Source of the DNA: JBOFFC01 sp051648405
GTDB lineage: Bacteria; Planctomycetota; Planctomycetia; Pirellulales; Lacipirellulaceae
NCBI GenBank assembly: GCA_051648405.1
Contig: JBOFFC010000152.1
Location: forward strand, 1-18,576
Direction: 5' to 3'
DNA length: 18,576 nucleotides
This document shows positions 1-6,062 of the stretch, in pieces. The position numbers and the translations under genes are program-made. The notes beneath the pieces were generated by a model, which was given only the letters and a program-made list of their open reading frames with translations, was not told the DNA's origin and made no database searches. Numbering within the stretch: position 1 is the stretch's first letter; every line of letters starts with the position of its first letter.

Positions 1-77
1 CCCTCCCTGCGACGACGCAGCCGGTCAAGAAATCAACAGGCTGCTAACCGCTCGCCGGCTTGGCGCAGGCCGCCTCG

Positions 78-1730
78 CTACCGCGAATCGAGCCAGCCGC
101 TCTTGCTGATCGCCAGGGTCAGCCGCAGGCCCAGCAGGCCCGCCAGTGCGAACGCCACCGCGCCCGGCGCCGAGACGCCGTACAGCGGCCACAGGTCGCG
201 GGACGCCATCAGCGCCCCGGCCACCAGCAGCGCGCTGGTGAGCAGGCCGAGCACGAGCCGGTTGACCGAGGGCTCGAGGCCTCGGTGCTCGAGGTGCACC
301 TCGAAGCGGCCCGACTGGAACTGGGCGAGCAGGTCGCGCACCCGCCGCGGCAGCTCCTCGGCCAGCAGCTCGACCTCGCCGAACAGCCGGCGGGCTTTCC
401 GCGCCTGACGCATCGGCGAGAGGCGCCGCAGCGCCATCCGCCGCTGCATCGGCGCGAGGGCCTCGAGCAGCGCGAAGTCCTTCCGCAACGTTCGACCGGT
501 CCCTTCGAGCATCACCAGCAGCTTGAGCAGCAGCGAGATCGCGGCCGGGAGCACCACGCGCCGCCGCCGCACGATCCGGAACAGCTCGGTGAGCGCCGCG
601 GTCAGGTCGATGCGCCCCATGTCTTGGCGGCCGAAGCGATCGACGAACTCGGCGATCTCCTGCGCGAACGCGCGCTCGTCGAGCTCCGGCGGCGCCTCGC
701 CGATCCGCAGCAGCGCCGCGCACAGCAGCGGCGGGTCGTCCGCTCCCACCGCCATCAGCACGTCCTCCAGGTCCTCGCGCATCCCCTCGCCGATCCGCCC
801 CACCATGCCGAAGTCCAGCAGGCCGATCACGTCCCCCTCGAGCACCAACAGGTTCCCCGGGTGGGGATCCGCGTGGTACAGGCCGTGCTCGAAGATCATC
901 TCGAGGTAGACCTCGGCCCCGTGGCGGGCCAGCATCGACAGCCGCTCGGCCGACGTGTTCTCGGGCGACAGCTCGTCGAGCGCGCGGCCGTCGAACCACT
1001 CGAGCGTCAGCACCCGCGCCCCCGAGAGCTCGGGGTAGGGGCGTGGGATCCGCACCCGCTTGTCGCCGTCGAACGCCTCGCGGAACCGCTCGACGCTGCG
1101 CAGCTCCTCGCGGTAGTCGAGCTCGCGCCGCAGCGAGCGCTGGAACTCTTCCGCCGTGGCCCGTGGCCGGTAAGGCCGGAGGTCCGGCAGCCGCTCGGCA
1201 AGGTCACCGAGGCTGACGAGGATCTCGGCGTCGGCGATCAGGCTGGCCTCGACCCCCGGGCGGCGGACCTTTACGGCCACCTGCTCCCCCGTGGCGAGCC
1301 GCGCGCGGTGGACCTGCCCGATCGACGCCGAGGCGACCGGCGTGTCGTCGAACGACGCGAAGCACTCGCCGATCGGTCGGCCCAGGTCCTCTTCGATCGC
1401 CCGACGGATCGCCTCGATGGGGGCCGCGGGGGTCGATGTTTGCAGCTTCGCGAGCTCCTCGGCGAGCTCGACCCCCACTTGGTCGGGGCGGGTCGCGAGC
1501 GCTTGGCCGAGCTTGATGAACGCCGGCCCGAGGTCTTCGAGCGCCCTGCGGATCCGCTCTTCACGGCGCACCGCCGGGGCCCCGTTCCCCTCGCGCGTGA
1601 ACCACCGCTTGGCGATCGGCAGGTCGAACCGACTCACGAGGTCTGCCAGGCCGTGCTTGCTCAGCACGGCGAAGATCTCACGCCAGCGGGAGGCGTTCCG
1701 GTAGGCCTGGGGGATCGAGGCGAGGTTCAT
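78..1730 (-). CDS. UbiB/ABC1 (AarF) family atypical protein kinase
   Basis: This 550-residue protein belongs to the ABC1/ADCK/UbiB family, membrane-anchored kinase-like ATPases linked to isoprenoid-quinone and lipid homeostasis. Visible motifs are the family KxGQ signature (KLGQ, residues 73-76), the Ala/Ser-rich nucleotide loop (VASASIGQVHRA, about 132-143), the ATP-binding lysine in VAVKV (K154), the catalytic loop DPHPGNLL (288-295) and the metal-binding LLDFG (304-308). Two hydrophobic helices near residues 490-545 fit the C-terminal membrane anchor of UbiB. Length is normal for the family. The ATG at 1730 begins MNLASIPQAY, as in homologues. It is transcribed away from the PQQ-propeller gene. 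ABC1 kinases occur in organisms with any quinone, so the gene does not show that ubiquinone is made. The family call is firm; the substrate is unknown. Confidence 0.95.
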   Translation of the reverse strand: MNLASIPQAYRNASRWREIFAVLSKHGLADLVSRFDLPIAKRWFTREGNGAPAVRREERIRRALEDLGPAFIKLGQALATRPDQVGVELAEELAKLQTSTPAAPIEAIRRAIEEDLGRPIGECFASFDDTPVASASIGQVHRARLATGEQVAVKVRRPGVEASLIADAEILVSLGDLAERLPDLRPYRPRATAEEFQRSLRRELDYREELRSVERFREAFDGDKRVRIPRPYPELSGARVLTLEWFDGRALDELSPENTSAERLSMLARHGAEVYLEMIFEHGLYHADPHPGNLLVLEGDVIGLLDFGMVGRIGEGMREDLEDVLMAVGADDPPLLCAALLRIGEAPPELDERAFAQEIAEFVDRFGRQDMGRIDLTAALTELFRIVRRRRVVLPAAISLLLKLLVMLEGTGRTLRKDFALLEALAPMQRRMALRRLSPMRQARKARRLFGEVELLAEELPRRVRDLLAQFQSGRFEVHLEHRGLEPSVNRLVLGLLTSALLVAGALMASRDLWPLYGVSAPGAVAFALAGLLGLRLTLAISKSGWLDSR

Positions 1731-1836
1731 CGGCAGCGGCGGTTCGCGATTCGGGCCCCAAGCGGGTAGTCTCTTGATCGTAATCGAACGGCCGGCCTAC
1801 GGCTGGCCGACCCCTGGGACGCGACGGGCCCTCGCG

Positions 1837-3135
1837 ATGAAGCTCTTCCCGCTGGTGTTGCTCGGCCTCGGCCCCTCGGTGGTCGGCAATGGCGTCGTCG
1901 CCGAAGAGTGGCCCCACTGGCGCGGCCCGACGACGGCGAGCGTCTCCGCCTCGACCGGGGTCGCCACGTCGTGGGGCCCCGCGGAAAACGTCCTCTGGCG
2001 GGCGCCGCTCCCCGGCTCGGCGGGGGCCTCGCCGGTGGTCGCGGGGGGACGGGTGTTCGTCACCGCCGCGGCCGAGGAGGAGCTCGTGTTGCTCGCCTTC
2101 GCCACTCAGGGGGGCCGCGAGCTGTGGCGGCGTACGGTCTCGACGGGCCAGGCGACGTTCCGCGGCGACGAGGGGAACCTGGCCTCCCCCTCGCCGGCGA
2201 CGGACGGCAAGCTCGTCGTCTCGATGATGGGCGACGGCGTCTTGGGTTGCTACCGAGTCACCGGCGAGCCGGTCTGGAAGGTCGACCTCAACGAGCGCTT
2301 CGGCAAGCTCGTCATCCAGTTCGGCTACTCCTCGACGCCGATCCTCCATAACGGTCGCGTGCTGCTCCAGTGGCTGCACGGCGAGGGGGACCCGGCGACC
2401 GAAGAGGCGCGCGTCGTGGCGCTCGACTTGGCGAGTGGCGACACCCTCTGGGAGTCGCCGCGCGTCACCGGCGCGAGCCAAGAGTGCGAGCACAGCTACG
2501 CGTCCCCGGTGCTGGTTGAGGTGGACGGCAAGACGCTCCTCGTGACGCACGGGGCCGACGCGGCGGTCGCCTACGACACGGCCGACGGAAGCGAGGTGTG
2601 GCGTGTGACGGGGTTCAACTCGCCGGGCAACTACCACACGACATTGCGCTTCGTCGCGTCGCCGGGAGTGGGGAGGCTGACCGACGGTTCGCCGGTGGTC
2701 GTCGTGCCGACGGCGAAGAACGAGGCCGTGGCCGTGGTCCGCGCCGACGGCCACGGAGAGCTTGCCGGCACGCCGAGCGTGCTGTGGCGCCTCGACAGCG
2801 GCACCCCCGACGTGCCGTCGCCGCTGGTCGTGGACGGACTCGTCTACCTGTGCGGCGAGGACGGCAACCTAGCGGTCCACGACCTGGCCACCGGCAAGCG
2901 CGTGTACCGCAAGCGGACCGTCGCCGACCGCCACCGCGCGTCCCCCCTCTACGCCGACGGCAACGTCTACCTGACGTCACGGCGCGGCGTGGTCACCGTC
3001 GTCCGCGCGGGGCGCGAGTTCGAGGTCGTGGCGAAGAACGACCTGGGGGAGCCGATGGCCTCGAGCCCCGCGATCGCCGACGGCGTGCTCTACCTGCGGA
3101 CCGACGCGGCGCTTTACGCGATCGGCGAGCGCTGA
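1837..3135 (+). CDS. Secreted PQQ-binding-like beta-propeller repeat protein
   Basis: The 432-residue product begins with a hydrophobic signal peptide (MKLFPLVLLGLG, likely cleaved near VVA-EE at about residue 22). It is followed at once by WPHWRGP (25-31), typical of planctomycete exported PQQ-like propellers. Repeated blade motifs can be read, such as VVALDLASGDTLWE, AVAYDTADGSEVWR, LAVHDLATGKRVYR and SSPAIADGVLYLRT. They have the Gly/Trp pattern of BamB/PQQ-dehydrogenase blades. No dehydrogenase catalytic residues are evident, so a periplasmic binding or scaffolding role is more likely than an enzyme. An in-frame TTG at 1774 would add 21 charged residues before the signal peptide, so the ATG at 1837 is preferred. 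It diverges from the UbiB gene across about 106 bp and is probably monocistronic. Confidence 0.9.
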   Translation: MKLFPLVLLGLGPSVVGNGVVAEEWPHWRGPTTASVSASTGVATSWGPAENVLWRAPLPGSAGASPVVAGGRVFVTAAAEEELVLLAFATQGGRELWRRTVSTGQATFRGDEGNLASPSPATDGKLVVSMMGDGVLGCYRVTGEPVWKVDLNERFGKLVIQFGYSSTPILHNGRVLLQWLHGEGDPATEEARVVALDLASGDTLWESPRVTGASQECEHSYASPVLVEVDGKTLLVTHGADAAVAYDTADGSEVWRVTGFNSPGNYHTTLRFVASPGVGRLTDGSPVVVVPTAKNEAVAVVRADGHGELAGTPSVLWRLDSGTPDVPSPLVVDGLVYLCGEDGNLAVHDLATGKRVYRKRTVADRHRASPLYADGNVYLTSRRGVVTVVRAGREFEVVAKNDLGEPMASSPAIADGVLYLRTDAALYAIGER

Positions 3136-3157
3136 GACACGCAGCGTCAAGAAGCCT

Positions 3158-3182
3158 CACGCAAAGCCGCGAAGACGCAAAG
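3158..3182. repeat. Three-unit 8-nt mini-repeat (ACGCAAAG type)
   Basis: Just after the PQQ-propeller gene the sequence reads ACGCAAAG CCGCGAAG ACGCAAAG, three tandem 8-nt units sharing the CGC-AAG skeleton. Phased 8-nt repeats of this style are, as I recall, common in intergenic DNA of high-GC bacteria. The function is unknown. It is non-coding in all frames that could belong to a neighbour. Confidence 0.55.
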
Positions 3183-3210
3183 TACGGTACGAGCAGACGG
3201 ACGCGTCCGT

Positions 3211-3305
3211 AGGCGAGCCGGCGGCGTGAGCCGTCGGAGTTGTCGCGCTACGATCAACTCAACGCCGCTTCAACCACTCCGACGGATGGCGCCGTCGGCT
3301 CGCCT
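3211..3305. repeat. Inverted repeat with 30-nt arms (REP/MITE-like)
   Basis: The left arm (3211-3240) starts AGGCGAGCCGGCGGCGTGAG. The right arm (3276-3305) is its reverse complement at 26 of 30 positions. The arms are separated by a 35-nt spacer. The structure sits between the PQQ gene (stop at 3135) and the convergent small membrane protein gene (stop at 3329). It could form a large RNA hairpin on either strand and serve as a bidirectional terminator. A related arm recurs at 3654-3685, so it is a dispersed family rather than a one-off terminator. No transposase is nearby. Confidence 0.75.
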
Positions 3306-3328
3306 TACGCGAGTTCGTCGCTCCGCTG

Positions 3329-3550
3329 TCACTCGCTCTCGCTACCGTCGCGGCGCGACCTGAGTGCGTAGACTAGTACCGCGATGAGACCAATCGATCC
3401 GATCGCGATGCACGCGATTCGGAACATCCCCTGCGCGGGCGTCTTGGCCGGACGGCCCTGCAGAACGAACATGCCCGGCAGCACCGCCAGCACGAGGAAG
3501 ATCGTCGAAAGGTACTGGAACAGTTTTCTGTTCGGTTGGCGGTTTTCCAT
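3329..3550 (-). CDS. Small two-helix membrane protein, hypothetical
   Basis: This 73-residue protein was not assigned to any family. It has a short polar, basic N-terminus (MENRQPNRKL), a hydrophobic segment at about 11-31, a short Gly/Pro/Lys-containing loop (QGRPAKTPAQG), a second hydrophobic segment at about 42-62, and a charged tail ending RSRRDGSESE. This is a plausible helical hairpin in the inner membrane. Local base composition is less GC-rich than the flanking genes. The ATG at 3550 has no clear Shine-Dalgarno site. It lies 131 bp downstream of the HEAT-repeat gene on the same strand and faces the inverted repeat at 3211-3305. The coherent topology supports a real gene; no function can be proposed. 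Confidence 0.6.
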   Translation of the reverse strand: MENRQPNRKLFQYLSTIFLVLAVLPGMFVLQGRPAKTPAQGMFRIACIAIGSIGLIAVLVYALRSRRDGSESE

Positions 3551-3640
3551 GTGTGAGTCGGGTAGAGTTAGTCAAAGGGCTGGAGTTGACGGGGCGTCTC
3601 ACCTGGTCGAGAGCAGCGTAGTCGTCTGTTGCGCAACGAG

Positions 3641-3685
3641 TCCGCCGGCTCTCGCCGCCGGCTCTCGCCGCCGGCTCGCCCCTAC
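3641..3685. repeat. 13-nt tandem repeat, third copy of the AGGCGAGCC element
   Basis: The 13-nt unit CTCTCGCCGCCGG occurs twice in full (3649-3661 and 3662-3674) with a partial copy before it. Read on the minus strand, 3685 to 3654 begins CGTAGGGGCGAGCCGGCGGC. This matches the arm at 3209-3240 apart from a GG insertion and isolated substitutions. The element therefore looks like the same dispersed repeat, with an internal 13-nt duplication. The HEAT gene's TAG stop (3682-3684) lies inside it. Confidence 0.6.
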
Positions 3686-4173
3686 GCTCCGCGGATCGCG
3701 GCGAGCGCTTCGGCGGCTTGGCTTGCCAGGGCCGGCGAGTCGCTCTTTGCCAGCCGCTCCACAAGCGGCAGCGAGTTCGCGGCGTGCGGGCCGATCTTCC
3801 CCAGTGCCCACACCGCGCGGCGGCGCACCGATTCGCTCGTGTGTCGTTCCGCGACGGCGGAAACGGGGCCGACGTGCGGCGCCGACTTCGCGCCGCAGCG
3901 CCCCAACAGCGTCGCGGCCCAGTACACGCAGTCGTCGATCGGCGAGGCCAGCAACGTCGCGAGTGCCGCGAGCTGCCCCTCGGCCGGGGGGCCCAGCTCT
4001 TCGAGCACGCCGACGCACAGAGGCGCGAGCTCCGGCTCGTCGCACGCCTGGACGACCGCCGCGGCGATCGTTGCTGCGCCTTCGCCGGCGAGGTTGATCT
4101 CTTCGATCGCGGCGAGGCGGTCGGGCATCTCGCCGTGCAGCAGGCGGTGAGCGAGCGTGGGGAGCGAGTTCAT
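3682..4173 (-). CDS. HEAT-repeat protein
   Basis: The 163-residue, Ala/Leu-rich, all-helical protein is made of HEAT/PBS-lyase-type repeats. Readable helix pairs include DRLAAIEEINLAGEGAATIA, DDCVYWAATLLGRCGAKSAP, SVRRRAVWALGKIGPHAANS and SPALASQAAEALAAIRGA. The VRRRAVWALGKIG unit is a textbook HEAT helix-B/turn. There is no signal peptide or membrane helix, so it is probably a cytoplasmic protein-protein adaptor. It starts 41 bp after the LolD-like ATPase stop on the same strand, so co-transcription is possible. A TAGAAT hexamer over the lolD stop could also give its own promoter. The stop codon is embedded in a dispersed repeat. The partner is unknown. Confidence 0.85.
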   Translation of the reverse strand: MNSLPTLAHRLLHGEMPDRLAAIEEINLAGEGAATIAAAVVQACDEPELAPLCVGVLEELGPPAEGQLAALATLLASPIDDCVYWAATLLGRCGAKSAPHVGPVSAVAERHTSESVRRRAVWALGKIGPHAANSLPLVERLAKSDSPALASQAAEALAAIRGA

Positions 4174-4214
4174 CGCGAGCGCCGTGGGACAAGCCAGACG
4201 AGAGGAGATGATCG

Positions 4215-4886
4215 CTATTCTACCAGCGCCCCGTCCACCAGTCGCGCACGGCGGCCCAGCCGCGCCGCGAACGCCTCGCTGTGAGTCACGGCGACGAGCA
4301 TCGCGGCCCGTTCGTGCACCAGCCCCAGCAGCAGGTCGGCGATCCCTTCGGCGGCGCGGGGGTCGAGGTTCCCCGTCGGTTCGTCGGCCAGGACCAGCAG
4401 CGGCTCGCGCACCAACGCGCGGGCGATCGCTACCCGCTGGCGTTCTCCCCCGGAGAGCTGTGCCGGGCTGTGCCGCTCGCGGTCGGCGAGGCCGACCCGG
4501 GCGAGCAGTTCGCGGGCCCGCTCGATGCCGCTCGGCGGCACGCTCCCCGCCGCCAGCAGCGGCGTGGCGACGTTCTCGAGCGCCGAGAACTGCGGCAGCA
4601 GGTGGTGCTCCTGGAACACGAAGCCGATCCGCTCGCCGCGGAGCCGCGCCAGCCGCGGCTCGTCGAGGGCGAAGGGGTCTTCGCCCGCCAGCCGCACCTC
4701 GCCCGAGGTCGGCGTGTCGAGCGTCCCCAAGATGGCCAGCAGGGTGCTCTTGCCCGAGCCGCTGGGGCCGGTGACGGCGAGGCTCTCCCCCCGCGCGAGC
4801 TCCAGGTCGACGCCTCGCAGCACGACCAGCGGCTCGGCCGGGGTCGGGTAGGACTTAGTCAGCCCCGTCACGCGCAAGTCGGGCAT
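4215..4886 (-). CDS. lolD: LolD-like ABC transporter ATP-binding protein
   Basis: This 223-residue ATPase is of the LolD/MacB/FtsE subgroup, which powers lipoprotein release from, or substrate extrusion across, the inner membrane together with a separate permease. All ABC motifs are present: Walker A GPSGSGKST (40-48), Q-loop FQE (91-93), signature LSGGE (144-148), Walker B LLVLADE (163-169), D-loop region GNLDP and H-loop histidine (H202). FQEHHLLPQFSALENVATPL is characteristic of LolD. Length is standard and it has no fused membrane domain. No LolC/LolE permease gene is present within the window. It lies 64 bp after the thioesterase and 41 bp before the HEAT gene on the same strand. The exact transporter partner is uncertain. 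Confidence 0.88.
   Translation of the reverse strand: MPDLRVTGLTKSYPTPAEPLVVLRGVDLELARGESLAVTGPSGSGKSTLLAILGTLDTPTSGEVRLAGEDPFALDEPRLARLRGERIGFVFQEHHLLPQFSALENVATPLLAAGSVPPSGIERARELLARVGLADRERHSPAQLSGGERQRVAIARALVREPLLVLADEPTGNLDPRAAEGIADLLLGLVHERAAMLVAVTHSEAFAARLGRRARLVDGALVE
4217..4222 (-). promoter_or_regulatory. Possible -10 element (TAGAAT) for the HEAT gene
   Basis: On the minus strand TAGAAT spans the last codons and stop of the LolD-like gene, about 44 nt before the HEAT-repeat start codon. It is close to the TATAAT consensus in a very GC-rich setting. No convincing -35 hexamer is seen at 16-18 nt, so this is only a weak candidate. Confidence 0.2.
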
Positions 4887-4950
4887 CGCGGACTCGGGGG
4901 GAGCAGGCCAGGAACGCGGTCCAGACAGGGGGTCCGGGGGGGCGACGCGG

Positions 4951-5409
4951 CTAGGCTGGCGCGAGGTGGGGCTGCAACCGCGCGATCACGTCTTCGGGGA
5001 GGGGGGTCGGCTCGGGCGGGGCGCCGGGGCGCATCCGGCAGCAGACGCTGGTCATCTCGCCGACGGCGAGCTCTTCCTCGTCGCGTAGCAGGCGGAACGA
5101 GTAGCTGACGCTCGTCTTCCCGAGTCGGAGCACGGCGACCTCGACCTCAAGCTCGTCGTCGCAGCGTGCCGGCGAGTGGAAGTCGCAGCGCGCGCTGACG
5201 CGCGGGAAGCTGAGCGAGTGCCCCTCGGGCGAGGCGGCGCCGGCCTCTGGCAACTCGTGCGGCCCGTGGTGGACGCGCAGACCGACGCTGCGCAGCAGGG
5301 CGTGCTCGGCGGCTTCCATGTAGCGGAAGAACGCCGTGAAGTGGACGATCCCCGCCATGTCGGTGTCGGCGAACTCGACCCGACGGCGCGTGCGGAAGGG
5401 GCTGGGCAT
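4951..5409 (-). CDS. Hotdog-fold acyl-CoA thioesterase (YbgC/4-HBT type)
   Basis: The 152-residue protein is of the YbgC/4-hydroxybenzoyl-CoA thioesterase class, which hydrolyses acyl- or aroyl-CoA (or ACP) thioesters. The N-terminal active-site block is clear: RRRVEFADTDMAGIVHFTAF with catalytic Asp17, followed by FFRYMEAAEHALLRSVGL on the long hotdog helix. The strand SLSFPRVSARCDFHSPARCD and later VLRLGKTSVSYSFRLLRDEE complete the fold. In YbgC-type proteins the role is often lipid-related at the inner membrane. It lies 88 bp downstream of rpsR and 64 bp upstream of the LolD-like gene, all on one strand. Substrate specificity cannot be read from the sequence. A link to the distant chorismate-lyase-like gene is possible but unsupported. 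Confidence 0.88.
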   Translation of the reverse strand: MPSPFRTRRRVEFADTDMAGIVHFTAFFRYMEAAEHALLRSVGLRVHHGPHELPEAGAASPEGHSLSFPRVSARCDFHSPARCDDELEVEVAVLRLGKTSVSYSFRLLRDEEELAVGEMTSVCCRMRPGAPPEPTPLPEDVIARLQPHLAPA

Positions 5410-5450
5410 GGGTTCAGGCTGCCCGGCAGAGAGGTGCGCCTTAGGAGGCT

Positions 5451-5478
5451 GTCGCCCCGCGCGGAGCGCGGGGGCGAC
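5451..5478 (-). terminator. GC-rich stem-loop between rpsR and the thioesterase gene
   Basis: GTCGCCCCGCGC pairs with a downstream GCGCGGGGGCGAC (one bulged G) around a tiny loop, giving a roughly 12-bp stem. It lies about 20 nt past the S18 stop on the minus strand. No U-tract follows, so it may be a factor-assisted terminator, an attenuator or a 3'-end stabiliser rather than a classical intrinsic terminator. Confidence 0.45.
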
Positions 5479-5497
5479 GGCCCGATGGACTTGCGCG

Positions 5498-5776
5498 TCA
5501 GTCGCCGACGTACGGCATCAGGGCCATGAAGCGGGCGCGCTTCACGGCGCGGGCCACCGCGTGCTGGCTGGCGGCGTGGCAACCGCTCTTGCGGCGGCTC
5601 ACGATCCGCCCGTGGCGGTTGGTGAGCTTCGCCAGCAGGTCGAGGTCCTTGTAGTCGACGTACATCGGCGCCGGCTTCACGCCGTCGATGTACAGCGGGT
5701 CCTTCTTCGGCGTCTTGACCTTGGCGCGACGCTTGGTGGGGGCGCGGCGGGGACGCTTGGGACGGCCGGGAGGCAT
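5498..5776 (-). CDS. rpsR: 30S ribosomal protein S18 (bS18)
   Basis: The 92-residue product is bS18 of the small-subunit platform, which binds 16S rRNA with bS6. The conserved core is easy to read: YVDYKDLDLLAKLTNRHGRI (39-58), then SRRKSGCHAASQHAVARAVKRAR, then FMALMPYV. The N-terminal extension (about 25 residues) is unusually rich in Lys, Arg and Pro, and the zinc-type cysteines seen in some S18 proteins are missing. The ATG at 5776 has no strong Shine-Dalgarno site, but GAG sits about 9 nt upstream. The usual partners rpsF, ssb and rplI are not adjacent; a thioesterase follows instead. The upstream 17-nt motif at 5811-5827 also precedes the small basic ORF at 15250-15348. Confidence 0.95.
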   Translation of the reverse strand: MPPGRPKRPRRAPTKRRAKVKTPKKDPLYIDGVKPAPMYVDYKDLDLLAKLTNRHGRIVSRRKSGCHAASQHAVARAVKRARFMALMPYVGD

Positions 5777-5810
5777 ACGCGGACTCGTAGAGCGAGACGG
5801 GAAGACGGTC

Positions 5811-5849
5811 GGAAGTCCCGTAGTCTACCAATGCTCGGCGGGGACACAA
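5811..5849 (-). promoter_or_regulatory. Putative rpsR promoter with shared 17-nt motif
   Basis: On the minus strand TTGTGT (5844-5849), a 16-nt spacer and TAGACT (5822-5827) fit a sigma-70-type promoter. The longer block TAGACTACGGGACTTCC (5827 to 5811) recurs with 15 of 17 identities at 15399 to 15383, at the same distance from the next start codon (motif edge 35 nt from the A of ATG). The predicted 5' leader is about 40 nt. Confidence 0.5.
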
Positions 5850-5867
5850 CCCCGCCGGACAAAGGGA

Positions 5868-5915
5868 AAAACACGAAGGAAGGAACCGCCACGACGCCAC
5901 GAGCGCCAAGGCCGC
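5868..5915. repeat. Decayed short-unit CACGA-type repeat
   Basis: Upstream of rpsR the sequence contains CACGAAGG, then CCACGACG, CCACGAGC and GCCAAGG in loose 8-9-nt phase. This resembles an eroded tandem repeat of a CCACGAAG-like unit. It is non-coding. With the G-rich block at 5931-6062 it fills most of the 282-bp gap between the rpsR start and the glycosyltransferase stop. Confidence 0.3.
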
Positions 5916-5930
5916 GGGGACGGGCGGGGG

Positions 5931-6062
5931 GTTGGCTTGGTGCGTGGGGGGGATTGGTGGTGGGGTATCGCCCCGGCGGGGGTTGGTGTGGTGGGCTACC
6001 CGGGGCCGAGGGATTGGTGGTGGGCTTGGGGGACCGTTGGTGGTGGGCTTTGCCCACCCTAC
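5931..6062. repeat. Degenerate ~30-nt G-rich hairpin repeat array
   Basis: Near-repeats begin at 5951, 5981, 6011 and 6036, each starting GG(A/T)TTGGTG(G)TGG. At least three continue into a small palindrome: GGGGTATCGCCCC, GGGCTACCC and GGTGGGCTTTGCCCACC. The last copy is the best preserved and ends CCCTAC, which supplies the TAG stop of the glycosyltransferase on the minus strand. Several G runs of three or more on the plus strand could also support G-quadruplex folding. GGTGGGC-nnn-GCCCACC palindromes are, as I recall, frequent dispersed elements in bacterial genomes. Confidence 0.6.

Noticed and set aside
1..77. Possible element end (AAATCAACAGGCTGCTAAC) at the window start
   Set aside because: The string resembles sequences sometimes seen at insertion-element edges, but no terminal repeat, target duplication or transposase is visible in 77 bases.
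60..1769. 569-residue open frame on the plus strand
   Set aside because: It is antisense to the UbiB/ABC1 gene, whose kinase motifs are intact. The plus-strand translation is low-complexity Arg/Gln/His-rich, as expected from a high-GC shadow.
1755..1776. GAGACTACCCGCTTGGGG upstream of the UbiB gene as a third copy of the rpsR-type motif
   Set aside because: The similarity is limited to AGACTAC; the rest differs and the spacing to the start codon is not the same.
3369..3374. TAGACT hexamer on the plus strand, as in the rpsR motif
   Set aside because: It lies inside the small membrane protein gene on the opposite strand, lacks the following CGGG-CTTCC block and precedes no plus-strand gene.
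3641..3685. CRISPR-like short repeat
   Set aside because: The units are 13 nt and directly abutting, with no spacers, so this is a tandem duplication within a palindromic repeat.
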